A stretch of 64,000 nt of DNA from Diadema setosum (lineage: Eukaryota; Echinodermata; Echinoidea; Diadematoida; Diadematidae): NCBI GenBank assembly GCA_033980235.1, contig CM067067.1, positions 6,670,789 to 6,734,788 of the forward strand, written 5' to 3'. The number at the start of each line of letters is the position of its first letter. Position 1 is the stretch's first letter. The notes under the pieces are model-generated. The model worked only from the letters and a program-made list of their open reading frames with translations. It did not search any database and was not told the DNA's origin. The position numbers were made by a program, and so were the translations under genes. Positions 12,201 to 26,300 of this stretch are shown piece after piece.

Positions 12201-14479
12201 TTTTAATTGGACCCCGATAGCCAGAATATGGGTTGTTGAGTAAAATGAACTTTGAACTTTAGACTCAGTAATATCACAGTCCTGCAAACACGTCGTGAAA
12301 GGAAGGTGTCGATCGATTAACCCTATAAAGCCGAGGGGGGGGGGGGGCACATTGTGCCCCCTACCAGATTTCATTCGCCACTCCTTCGCCCTTAATCCAA
12401 TTTCAACCAATTTTTGTGACTTTCCCTAAAATCTTATTCCAAACATTTTGATATATAATTTAGATATATCTGATATTGCTGGTTGCCATGGCAACCATAA
12501 ATTGACAACCATATCAGTCAGATTTTGCGTATTTTTCTGTTCAAATTCCAATTAACAATATATTGTTTATGAAATGGGCGTTTCTTGGCTGAAATTTGCT
12601 GAAGAAGCAAAATGTGAAGTAATTATGGCCCTGAAATGTTTTTCCTATTATTTCCTTTGTTTTCATGTGACAATGGTATAAAACAATAGAAATAATAGAG
12701 ATAATTGAAAACAACAGTATTTTCAAAAGATTGCCGTTCTATTTTGCGTGATTTTGATTTCTTCACCCAAGTTATAACTCTAATATCATCTGTTTATCAC
12801 ATTATCAATCTGCAAACTTAAAAATCCAATATTATGGAAACATGAAATGTGATAACTACGCATATACCTATCCAAAACAATGCATCACAGGTCTCATAAT
12901 GTATGTCTTTATGTTGTTATCAATAGCGCCCCCATGTGGTGACCCTAAGAAATTTCAACCATAACAAATAACGAGCTTCGACTTGCACATCATTTGTGGG
13001 AATATGAAAATGATTGATCCATCATTAAACACATACACTTGGGATAAAGAAGTTATACAGAAAAAGCATTTTTTTTTAGCATATTTCCTATTTATTTCTT
13101 CATATTTTTGGTGAATAGCTCCCTCTATGGGTGACCTTGAGAAAATCAAACGTGCAGTCATGTAGAGTATGAGATGCTCTACTTATGTGCCAAATATGAC
13201 GATGAAACATTAAACAATAACAAAGTTATACAGGGGGGCACAATGTCCCCCCTCCCCCCCCCCCCCCCCCCCCTTTAGGCGTGGGAAGGGTCAAAATAGC
13301 ATGGGCTTTATATAGGGTTAACAGGTCGTCAATGCAAACTCCTGAGCGCATTTGATCGATTTTCTTTATAAAATCTGATTCCTACAAATTGCTGTCGATG
13401 ACTGTACCGAAACCATGGAATGAGTGTATCTAAATTGATAATTGAGTTATATGTGTATGTTAATACTTTCATAAATGCTTGTTCACAACAACAGGTAAAA
13501 CAAAATGCACCGTATCATATATATAGTAACCAATATTTATGAATAACTTAGTCACATCGACAGTATGTCGGAAGGGGCGCAATTTCTTATGTTTATTTTA
13601 TCGCTGCGGTGTGTCATGTCTGCGCCATTGTCAAAGGCAACAAAGTTCCACATATCAGTCTTAAGTATTGTTTCCTAACATATTGAATCTTTCAGTTGAA
13701 CGCAATGCGCGTAATATCATCAACATATACTTCAACGACAGTAGTCATTGTTATACATGATTATTTTTTTTTTATAGAAGTAGCCAACTAACCTACAAAA
13801 TCCAACAATAGGCATATTGCCACAATATTTGATATTATGGTACTTGGTGTACAGGTGATAATAGAGCTCCCTGTTCGTCTTTAATTTACAGCTTCATCAA
13901 TTAGTTCGCTGAATTGACTTTGTATTACTTCTATATATGAAAAAGATATTTAGAAAAGGAATGGAATATGTTTGATAAAATTGGGGTTTATCGGGAAAAT
14001 AAAAAGCGGCAGGTATAATGGTACATTAAAGGCCTTTTACAGGTACATGTACTTAACTCAACTCTTTACTAAACAATGCTAAATTAGGTAAAAGAAGTCA
14101 GGTTATATTTGGAGGATTATGCTGGCCCATGTCCTTACGGGGATATTGGATTTCCATGGAAGTGAAATAAGTATTTGCGGCTATTTAGTCTATATATTCA
14201 ATACTCACCTATACTGAATTATTCTCCATAGTATATATTTTGACGTTCGAAGTGTCTTCTTAACACCCTGTCATACACTGTAACAAAACTTGAATCATAT
14301 TGACGGAATAAAGTATAAAAGTCTACATGACTTGAACAACAAAAAGAGAAAATACAAACAGCTGGACTCCTTTACATCTATATATTTTGAGAAAGTGAAA
14401 ATAGTTACTCTGTTAAAAAGATCATTGCGCTAGTATCCTTCTTTTTCCAAATTCCTGCCCAGACTCTTTAACAACAACG

Positions 14480-14516
<37 letters not shown>

Positions 14517-17256
14517 ACAAATTGCTTTATTCTAAGTTACTTTTATTCTCTGTCGCAACTTTATTTCCACTTTTCATCACAGGGATACATTTGTTGAAAT
14601 TATGTTACATAAAAATGGACATTTTCCAGGAAAATTTTACCCCTAAATAATTTCGTAACACTTTGTTAAGGCAAAGGTAACGACCAATCGGGAACCCGAA
14701 GTACTAATTACTGAAAACCACAAAACACAGTGTTATCTGATAGGAAAATGACATGAAGCTCGCCTATAGCACCTCCTTGATGGAGCGATATGAAACAAAA
14801 ATCTGTGTTAAAGAAACAACTCAAGTTTCCAGGAAGATAAATGTTTTAGTATGAAATAAAATTCCTTAATATACTCTTCATGCTACCCTTTATAATCTTA
14901 TGTTACTATTCTGTATATCACTATAGTCTTTCTACGTCACAGTTTACGAGGCATGCGATTCGCTTTCATATCGATCTCATGTTTTTTTTTTATGTTCCCT
15001 TAGTTCTTTCATTGTTTTGATATACAGTATGAAATATTTGGCATATCCCATTATCATCTTACCGTGAGTAGTGTCAACGAAGCTTTGAATTTGATTAATA
15101 GTTCGGATTCGGAACTGGCAGACTGCATTAAATTCTTGACTACGTCTGGTCAAATTTCGAAATAAATTGTGTAAGTATTTGAATTATGTCTACCATTATC
15201 CTCCAGTATTTGGCACTGAAAATAAGCCAGGGCCACCGACTCTTTAATCAATATAGCCTATATAACGTTGACAACGTCAAGTGACATAGCCCTACAGGTA
15301 TACATGCTATGACGCGCGCTACGTGGGACCACCTGCAAATTGCGTACGAAAAAAAAAAAACAACAACAAAAACGAAAAACAACAAATAATACCGCCATAA
15401 CTGACCCCCTCCATTTACTGAATCATTGTGCAAACGATGATGACCCTGATGACTCAGTCAGGATGCATCTGTGGACATACACAGCGATGATCAGGGGCGT
15501 CGATCCTGGGGGGGGGGGGGGGGGGAGGGGGAGGGTGTGCGAAGGGCCATTTGCCGTGCCCTCATGGAAATGTAGGGGGCAAACAACCAAACAATTCCCG
15601 AGATGAGGAAAAAAATACATCTCGAACTTTCTTGATTGGAAATTGTCCAAAATAAATACCGCCAAAAATTCTTATGCACCAGATCGTTGAATTGCAATCA
15701 TAGACAAACAAAAGCTTCCCCACTGGGTCCCTTTCGACAGACTTTGTACACTTTTGAGATTGATGTATTTCCTGATGTTTTATTAAAAGTGTGCAGAAGA
15801 TATTTCACTTACAAAAGTTTCCTCATAATAATGCAGAGGCGTCGATGGGGGAGGGGGTGGTTCCCTCTCGTGAAAAGTATTGGGGGCAAACATAATATTT
15901 TGCTCCTCCTCGTTATTCCGGAGATGTGGAAATTTTCTCTCTTTTTTTTTTAAATAGAAAACTGTCTAAATATATTACCCCAAGATGGCAGAATTTCAAT
16001 TTTGAAAAGACAAAACCTCCCTCGCGTGAGAGGGGAACAGTCCTACCCCCTTCCATACCCTCCTCATTCTGACCTTTGTACTTAATACACTTTTAGATTT
16101 CCAAATATTTCATCTAAAGTGTGCACCATGCAGGTCTGTCATTCGGTCAAAAAAATTCAAACGTTTCTTCTGGTGGGTTGGAGGAGATAAACTATGGGGT
16201 TCTTCCACCTCCACAGATTTAATTAGTACTCACTTTTGGGATTGGAATTTTCCCAGATTCCATCATGAACGTGTCTACGAGATATTTTCATTTTGATTTG
16301 AATAAACACAAAAGCTCCCTCGTATGCAGGGGTGTCGATCCTAGTAGGGCTATACAGGGGGCAAACATGTCATTTTGTCCCCAATATTTCCCGAAATGAG
16401 GAAGATTTTCCTGCTTTTTGATTGGAAACTGTCCAAATATTTAACCCATATTATGCACCTGGTCCTCGAATTTCAATATTGTCAAAATGCGAAATTTTCC
16501 TTGCGTCGGAGGGTGATACCCCTTTCCACACATTTCCCCATTTCGTCGCCTATTATATACTTAATACACTTTGGAAATTTGGGCAAATGCACAATATTTC
16601 ATCACAAAGTGTGCATCAAATCTGTCACTTCAATTCTAATAAACTCAAATGTTCCCTCATCCTCTTTATATTTACCCTTTCCTCACTCGGGTCCTATCCT
16701 TAGAATTAGATCTGGCATACTTTGGTGATTGACAATTTTCCGAACATGGCGCAAAAGACAGTGTGCATCAGATCGTTCTATTTCAATTGTAAAAATGCAA
16801 AAAGTCCGTCGTGTGCAATGGGACTATCCTCTCCCACATAGTCACCTCCCCCCGTCAACTTCCATGCATATATTTGGTACTGAGATACCGCGATTTAGTC
16901 ATTCATAATATATGTGAATATTTATTTTTCTTAGTTTTTTTGACAGGAAAATAATCCAAAAATGTCACCAAAAGTGAGCACCAGATCTCCGAATTTCAGC
17001 TCTGAAAAAGCATATCTTCCTCGTGTGGGAGTGGGCACAGTCACTCCCCCCCCCCCCCATTCTTCTAATTCTAGTTTATATTTTACTATAGAATACTTAC
17101 GCTTTTCACAAGAACAAAACTCGAATATCTCACCAAAAGTGTGCACCATATCTCTCAATTCCAGGTCTCCCTTGCGTGAGAAAGGACCTATCCCCCTTCA
17201 CAGCACATTCTCGTGAATACAATTTAATGTTTCTTACTTTTGTGACAGAAGCAATA

Positions 17257-17312
<56 letters not shown>

Positions 17313-20300
17313 ACAAAATGTGTGCACCTAGATCTCTGAAGTAAAGGTCTGATATTGCAAAATCTCCCTCATGTTGGAGGGGGTAACTCCCTCCCTTATA
17401 GGGGCGTCGATCCTGGGGGCGCAGGGGGTAGTTACTCCCCCCCCCCCCCCATAAAACATTGGAGGGGCAAACATATTATTTTGTCACATAATCAACCAAC
17501 ACTAGTTGTGACATTGAATGATACATACAGAAGATTAGTCCAAATTGAAATAACACATGTTCTTAAATCATCTGTCGTCAAACACAAAGACATACCTTAG
17601 CTTATTTTTTTTTTTTTTTGCAGACACACTTACACACACACACACACTCACACATCCATCTTAAGTGTACGGAGAAATAGAGATGAGAAAAAGAAAGGTA
17701 GAGGAAGAAAGGAAGTCTAGTCAGTCATGGATACCTTCTGTCTAAATACACTCTGTTTATATAGAACTTTACACCTAGAAAATGAAGTGGTAGATTTAAG
17801 GTCACCATCAATAGAATTACATTTCTTGACACCTGTAAAATATATAGATTGCAATCCGCTTAGAGTTGAATAAGTCAAAGGTTTACGAAAATTATAGCGT
17901 TCCCGAATTGGATATGAATGGAGTGAGGAATTCATTGGGAACATGCATAAACATACATAAACAACAAAACATTCAGTTTGACCGGATCAAAAATTGGAAG
18001 CATCCGAAATTGCACAAAGAGTGGTGAACTTATTAATATAATGACTATTGCTTATTACACGTAAAGCTCGTTTTTTAAGCATATTATAATCTGTGAATGT
18101 GTACCCTGTTTGTGTTCCCCCAATTCATTGCAATAATCAAGATGAGGTAAAATTATTCCATTATAAATTTTTACCAAGATATTAGAAAGTAATACACTTT
18201 GGCAGTTTGAAAAAAAAAAAAGACTTAAAACTCTATCACGTCTGATTCTGCAGAAGAATATGATTGAATATTCCTTCTTGATTTAGGAGGTTTGGGTCCC
18301 CTAGGGACCCAAAGGGGAGCATGGTGCCAATTTGAACACATTGAGATTCTATCCCCTGGGAATGCTACTTGCCAAGTTTAGTGGATATCCAATATGTTAT
18401 TATCAAGGACAACATGAAGATGTTAAAAGTTTAAGCAAGACGAACGCCGGACGAAGAGCGATCGCAATAGCTCACTTACTTGAGCCTTCGGCTCAGATAA
18501 GATAAAATGCAAAAGCTTCCTCGTATACGGGGGCCTCAATCTTAGAGGGGGGGGGGCAAACATATCATTTTGTTCCCCTAATGATTCCCGCAATGGGGAC
18601 AATTTCTTGCTTTTGATAGAAAACTGTCCAAATATTTCATCAAAGTGTGCACCAGATCGCTGAATTTCAATTCTGAAAATGCAAAATCTCTCTCGCCTGG
18701 TAGGGGGATACCCATCCAAAAATGTTTCATCTAAATCGGGGTTCCCACTGTTGTGTGCTCCATTGCGAACGACACGATTGGACATTCGTAACTGATCGTG
18801 GAAGTTTTGTTGAACTCGTCTGAAATACACGTTTGCATACGAGGTTATGCCAGTCAATACGTGTTGGTTCGCTTGGATGTGACATGGTCACGATCGGTCT
18901 ATTTCAAGCAATACGATCTGTCACGATCTGGTCTCCCTTTCAAATACGACCAGATAGGATTGTCCCGATTGAGTCTACGATTGGTTTTGATCTTACATGA
19001 TCATTACTATCAGGATCCCCGATCTGGTGCGTGCAGCTACGTTCTGATACGTTCCACATAGATGCCAAGTTCAAAAAATTTTTATGAGTGAGATTTTCAT
19101 ATTCATAAGTCGGCATTTTGGCGCGCGCGCATGTGCATGAGCGAGGGAGCGAAGCGACTGAGCGAGGAGAGGGTGCATGTATGAGGGGGGTGTCCACCCT
19201 CCCATGGTTGGGAGCTTTTTCAATTTTTAGCTCTTAATGGTACAAGTTGGTGCATATTAAATTAAGTGACTATTTTTTACTTATTTTGAAAGACAAAAGG
19301 GAAATATGCCTGCAATTGAACTCTTACCTTAATCCTTTAAGCTATGCTCCCACTGCGTGAGAAAAATGGGTGTCATGCGTGAGATCGTGAGACAGACCCT
19401 AAATGCTTGAGTCTCATTCACAATGCGTGAGACTTGGTAGCTCTGGTTCCAATACCAAGAGTCCCATGAAGGTGATTAATGAAGTTCTCATGCAGAGTTA
19501 ATGATAAATCAGAGCAAGTGAAGGAAATATCTTAGCATGGTATCTTGATCCAAAATCCGGCACATGTTGATTATGCGTTTTATGATTTTTTTTTTTTTTT
19601 TTTTTGCTGATTTAGGCCCCAGTCTTGCTAGTAATGTACCAGTAACATCAGATAAAGAATTTCATTATTTTCTAATTGATCCAAATCCTCAATCTGTGTT
19701 TTTTATTCCCATCCAAGAATACGAAGTGAGGGACGTAGTTCACAAGTTAAAAACAAAAAAGAGTGCTGGAAATGATGGCATTACGAATTTTTTATTGAAA
19801 AATACTATATCCACAATATTGTCTCCTTTATCATAATCATATATTAAATTTGTCCCTTGTTACTGACGTAGTGCCCAGTCAAATGAAAATTGCTAAAGCT
19901 GTTCCGGTTTATAAAAAAGGTAATAAAGAAGAAGTAAGTAATTATCGTCCAATTTCTCATTTGACCGCGATTTTCAAGATTCTCGAACATTTGATATATT
20001 CTCTTGTTATTAAGTTCTTAAACGAATGTAATACTTTTTGTGATTCTCAATTTGGATTTAGAACAAAAAACCACACTCTACTACTCACGCTGCATGTGCT
20101 TGCTTTTATCGATAAAATAGCCCACGCTATTGACGACTCATCACATACAGCTGGTATATTCCCGGACCTGTCCAAGGCCTTTGACACTATCAATCACGAT
20201 AGTTTGTTATATGAACTCTCGCATTATGGGATACGTGGAAAGGCGTTGGACTGGTTCAGGAGCTACCTAACCAACAGGAAACATTTTGTCAATATCAACG

Positions 20301-23300
20301 GCTCTATAGTTCAGTTTAAAAACACTATCTTGTGGGGTCCCTCAAGGATCCCTCTTAAGCCCACTTTTGTTTATTCTTTGTAGAAATGATTTCAAAAAAA
20401 AAATCATGTAATGTTTTATCTTTTCTTCTTTTTGCCGATGATTCAAATATCTTTTTTTTTTTTCACATCGAAACCCAACAGCCCATTTAGATGTAGTGAT
20501 CAGAGAATAACGTCTGTTCAAATGTGGATTCAAGCAAACAAATTGTCTCTCAATGTAAACAAAACCGTTTGTATATATGTTATTTAGTAATTCTGTTACC
20601 CACTTGCCTGAGGATACAAAAATTAATAATGATTGTTTGATTCAAGTTGAATCGTTTAAATTTGTAGGTCTATGTATTGACCATGAATGAATATGGAAAT
20701 ATCACATAGATTATTTATCGAAGATGCTCTCAAGAAATACTGGGATTTTAAGTAAGTTAAAACATTTTTCCCAAGTATATTGTGAAAAACTTTTATTTAA
20801 CGCTTATTTCATCCTATCTCAGTTACGGTATACTTGCCTGGGGAAACGGTGCAAAATCACACATTGATAACATTTTCAAAATACAAAAACGGGCTATTCG
20901 TTCAATCAATCTAGCCGATTTCTATTGCCACACGAATTATTTCTTCTTTGAAAACAGACTCCTTATGGTTGCTGCTTGCTTGCCTGACGTATTTACCATG
21001 GGCGTATGGGGGATGGGGGATATATCCCCCCCCCCCCCCCCCCCAGATGGAGGTGGGGGATGGCCTGTACAATCACCCCCCCCCCCGAAACTTGGAAACT
21101 AAAATGGAGGAAGCAGAAATGTGATTGTATCAATTTTGGTATATTGCATGCCGTTCTTACGGGGTCATCCCACTAGACCGACACCCATGAATCACACGGG
21201 GGCATCCCACGAGACCGACACCCACGAGTCATACGGTCCACGAGACCGACATCAATAATAGGTCCATGAATCATAGAGCCCACGAGTTATACGGCTCAGG
21301 AGTCATACAGCCCATGAGTTCGACACTACGCACAAAAGGCTCATGAGACCGACACTAAGCAAACATAGCCCACGAGACCGACACTAAGCAAAGAAAGCCC
21401 ACGAGACCGACAGTAGGCAAAGAAGGCCCACGAGACCGACAGGATAAACAGCGCCATCTACATGTCAATCACCTGTCCAGGGTGTTCCATGAACGGAAAA
21501 ATAACATACTGGCGGTTGTAATTTCGTCACGCTATCAATCGAAAGATGGTGACCATCTACATAATTATGAACGACATCAAACATGCATTTCTACATACTT
21601 GGGGGGGGGGGGTGGGCAAGTGTGTCAGGGAGTGACATTGTTATCAAGCAGAAAAATAGAATTGTGTTCTTCATGCCCCCCCCCCCAAAAAAAAAAAATA
21701 GAAGAATTAGTATTCTTCATCCCCCCCCCAAAAAAAAAAAGAGACCAAAAAAAAAAAAAAAAACAACCACACACACAAATGAATTAAAAGAGGGCAAGAA
21801 CGATGTATGGATTAATTTTAGAGCTTTGATAATGCCATCGTGCTATTTTAGTTGGCTTTCCCAGTTTTTAACTAGAAGATGGACAGGATATAATTTTTAC
21901 CTCTTCTCTTTTCCGATTCACTAGTTACTTATTCTATTTTAGATATTCTACCCTCCTGCTTGGAAGTTTTGCAGTAAGATCTATTTGTACTTTTCTCTGT
22001 AACTATAATGTAATGCTACTGTTTAAAACGTTTTATATCGCAGGGATTCACCTCAATTTGTAGCTTGTGTTATTCTCCTCCAAAGAGTACATTTTTCGTG
22101 AAATACAGTAGCTGTTTTCATGGATGCATCTAATTTTTTCCGAATCCCTTACGCCGCCTTAACAGACGATTACGTTATTTTTATTTTTAATTAATACTAA
22201 TTCAACACCCTCGCAGGTTTACTGTGGAAAGATCTGTTACACACTTTTACTGTACTTTGTTCGTTTTTTTTTTCACAAACAAACACCCATGCAAACACAA
22301 TTAAAGATCCTGATCATTTCAGGGGGAGGGGGGGGGGGGGGGCAACTGATGGGGTTACACCCTGCCGGAGATGGCAAATCTTCTTTTCCATCTCTCATAT
22401 CTTCCTATGCTATTATCAGGACACCCTATACAATTTATTGGTCTGTAGGTAGCGCTGTTCATCCTGTCGGTCTTGTGGGCCTTCTTTGCTTAGTGTCGGT
22501 CTCGTGAACCTCTTTTGCGTAATGTCGGTCTCGTGAGCCTTGTATGCGTAGCGTCGGTCTCGTGGACCTTTTAAGTGTAGTGTCGGTCTCGTGGGCTTTG
22601 TTTGCCTAGTGTCGGTCTCATGAGCCTTCTGTGCGTAGTGTCGGTCTCGTGGACCTTTTAAGTGTAGTGTCGGTCTCGTGGGCTTTGTTTGCCTAGTGTC
22701 GGTCTCATGAGCCTTCTGTGCGTAGTGTCGGTCTCGTGAGCCGTATGATTCCTGCAGAGACTCCAACCCCAAGCACCTTCTGATCTGGAGATTCTCCCGC
22801 CCGAAACCCCTAGCAAACGGGAGACTCTAAGTTGATGTGTGCGAGGCGCGAAGTTCCTTGGGTTGTAGGTGTTCTCTGGTGCTATCTAAGGCTTATTTTT
22901 TCAACATACGATAGAGATAAGTAAGAAATCCTTTCCACCGGGAGACACAGAGCCAGGGCGGGAGAAATCAGATCTCAAACGGGAGAACGGGAGATTTTGC
23001 AAAAATGGGCTTTCGGCGGGAGATCTCCCGTCGAAAACGGGAGAGTTGGAGTCTCTGTTCCTGGGCTTATTATACTTGAAGTCGAACTCGTGGGCTTTAT
23101 TTACTCAGTGTCGAACTCGTGGGCTGTATAACTGGTGGGCTGTATAACTGGTGGGCTGTATGACTTGTGGGCTGTATGACTCGTGGGCTGTATGACTTGT
23201 GAGCTGTATAACTTGTGGGCTGTATGACTCGTGGGTGTCGGTCTCGTGACGTGCACCCCTCGAAGATGTTGCAGACAAATTTAGTCCCCACGACATGGCC

Positions 23301-26300
23301 ACGGTGATGGAGACTTCACATAGACGTCTCGGAGAGCTGGAAGACGGAAATAGTTTCTGCAAAAATCGAAAATGTTCGATTCTCCTGTGAATCCCGGACA
23401 TTGGGCTCGTCTCCAGATGCGTCGTATATAGAGATGTTGAGGAGAGTAGAGTTGCAACATATAGTCTTCAGACCAACGAGATACCAACTTATAAAGTCTT
23501 GTGATATCATACCAATTTGCGTCCAAGCACTTTGGATAGAATCTTAATAGACCCTAGAAGGTGTCATGAAAGTTGTACTATAGCATATCTAACATGTACC
23601 CTGTTAGGGGGCATCCCACGAGACCGACACCCACGAGTCATACGGTCCACGAGACCGACATCAATAATAGGTCCATGAGTCATACAGCCCAAGAGTTATA
23701 CGGCTCAGGAGTCATACAGCCCATGAGTTCGACACTACGCACAAGAGACTCATGAGACCGACACTAAGCAAACATAGCCCACGAGACCGACACTAAGCAA
23801 TAAAGGCTCATGACACCGACACTAAGCAAAGAAAGCCCACGAGACCGACAGTAGGCAAAAAAGACCTACGAGACCGACACTAAGTTATAAAGGCTCACGA
23901 GACCGACACTAAGCAAAGAAAGCCCACGAGACCGACAGTAGGCAAAGAAGGCCCACGAGACCGACAGGATAAACAGCGCCATCTACATGTCAATCACCTG
24001 TCCAGGGTGTTCCATGAACGGAAAAATAACACACTGGCGGTTGTAATTTCGTCACACTATCAATTGAAAGATGGTGACCATCTACATAATTATGAACGAC
24101 ATCAAACATGTATTTCTACATACTTGGGGGTGGGGGCAAGTGTGTCAGGGAGCGACATTGTTATCAAGTAGAAAAATAGAATTGTATTCTTCATGCCCCC
24201 CCCCCAAAAAAAAAAATAGAAGAATTAGTATTCTTCACCCCCCTCCTAAAAAAAAAGAGACAAAAAAAAAAACACACAAATGAATTAAAAAGAGGGCAAG
24301 AACGATGTATGGATTAATTTTAGAGCTTTGATAATGCCATCGTGCTATTTTGATAGGCTTTCCCAGTTTTTAGCTAGAAGATGGACAGGATATAATTTTT
24401 ACCTCTTCTCTTTCCCGATTCACTAGTTACTTATTCTATTTTAGATATGCTACCCTCCTGCTTGGAAGTTTTGCAATAAGATCTATTTGTAATTTTCTCT
24501 GTAACTATAATGTAATGCTACTGATTAAAACGTTTTATATCGCACGGATTCACCTCAATTTGTGGCTTGTGTTATTCTCCTCCAAACAGTACATTTTTTC
24601 GTGAAATACAATAGCTGTTTTCATGGATCCATTTAATTTTTTTCCGAATCCCTTACGCAACCTTAATAGACGATGACGTTATTTTTTTATTTTTAATTAA
24701 TACTAATTCAACACCCTCGCAGGTTTACTGTCGAAAGATCTGTTACACACTTTTACTGTACTTTGTTCATTTTTTTCACAAACAAACACCCATGCAAACA
24801 CAATTAAAGATCCTGATCATTTCGGGGTGGGGGGGGGGGTTGGGGTGGGGGGGGGGGGCAACTGATTGGGTAACAGGAGATGGCAACTCTTCTTTTCCAT
24901 ATCTCATATCTTCGTATGCTATTATCAGGACACCCTATACAATTTATTGGTCTATAGGTGGCGCTGTTCATCCTGTCGGTCTCGTGGGCCTTCTTTGCTT
25001 AGTGTCGGTCTCGTGGGCCTTCTTTGCTTAGTGTCGGTCTCGTGAGCCTTGTATGCGTAGCGTCGGTCTCATGGACCTTTGAAGTGTAGTGTCGGTCTCG
25101 TGGGCTTTGTTTGCTTACTGTCGGTCTCATGAGCCTTTTGTGCGTAGTGTCGGTCTCGTGAGCCGTATAACTCCTGGGCTTATTTTACTTGATGTCGAAC
25201 TCGCGGGCTTTATTTACTCAGTGTCAAACTCGCGGGCTGTATAACTGGTGGGCTGTATGACTTGTGAGCAGTATGACTTGTGGGCTGTATGACTTGTGAG
25301 CTGTATAACTCGTGGCATAACTAAGCGAGCGAGCGCTTGAGAAAATTATGTATACATTTTCCTACAAGATAGAATACTGTTCAGCTATGTTGTCCTGTCT
25401 GAAGGCCGGCGTACAAACGTCATGCAATATTTTCATTATGTCAAAATTGTTACAATCACATTTCTGCTTCCTCCATTTTTTTCCTCAAAATTCAGGGGGG
25501 GATGATTGTACAGGCCATCCCCCCCTCCTCCATTTCAGGGGGGGGGGGATATATCCCCCCCCCCATCCCCCCCGGGATTTACGCCCATGGCTGTATGACT
25601 CGTGGGTGTCGGTCTCGTGACGTGCACCCACCCTGTTAATGGTGTCACTGTGGCACCTGTGAAAAATGCTTGTTCCCTAAATGGCGTTACCAGGACCGTC
25701 ATGTTCTCTGAACGGCATATTTAGCTGTGGAGGCACATTTCCTATATGGACGTTAGAGTCGAACTTTCTTACACAAGTTCGAAAATAGCAAATTGATGCC
25801 AACGTGATGTTCTTACAAGTATTATGATATCACACAGAAATCATCTTTTAAGGAAAACAATCTGTCTGACATAAGTGTACCTCAGATATTACTTTTATTG
25901 TACCAGACAACAGTGAGTCTATTCTCTTTCTCTTTTTTATATCCATTCCTATGCATTCATACCGGCATATGCACCCAATCAATCGCAATATCAAACCAGG
26001 GAGCGTTTTATTGTTTTATTATTGCATTTCCATCATGAAGTACAGTATGCTTGTGTCCACGATGGCGTGTGTCGTACCATAGTCTCATTTCCCCTTTTTT
26101 GTTCTTTTTCTTTCTTTCTTTTTTCTTTTTCTTCTTTTTTTTTTCCTTCCTAAGTTAATTTCATGTCAGTTGACATTGGTTTCTTTGATTTTGTGTACGT
26201 ATTTTTCGAGGGTCCCATACCCTACAAGCTTTGCTTTTTAGTGGGACCCTCCATTTCCATTCCAATCTTTGTATTAGGTATATATGTATATACCTTAGAA

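Noticed and set aside
22416..22772. 118-codon minus-strand open frame with RDRHYAQKAHETD-type repeats
   Set aside because: It is a translation of the foldback arm repeats, has no independent start context, and the sister copy does not keep the frame.
21198..25629. CRISPR-like look of the regularly spaced GAGACCGACAC units
   Set aside because: Spacers are themselves repeated and the units occur as inverted arms in an animal genome; this is a foldback element.
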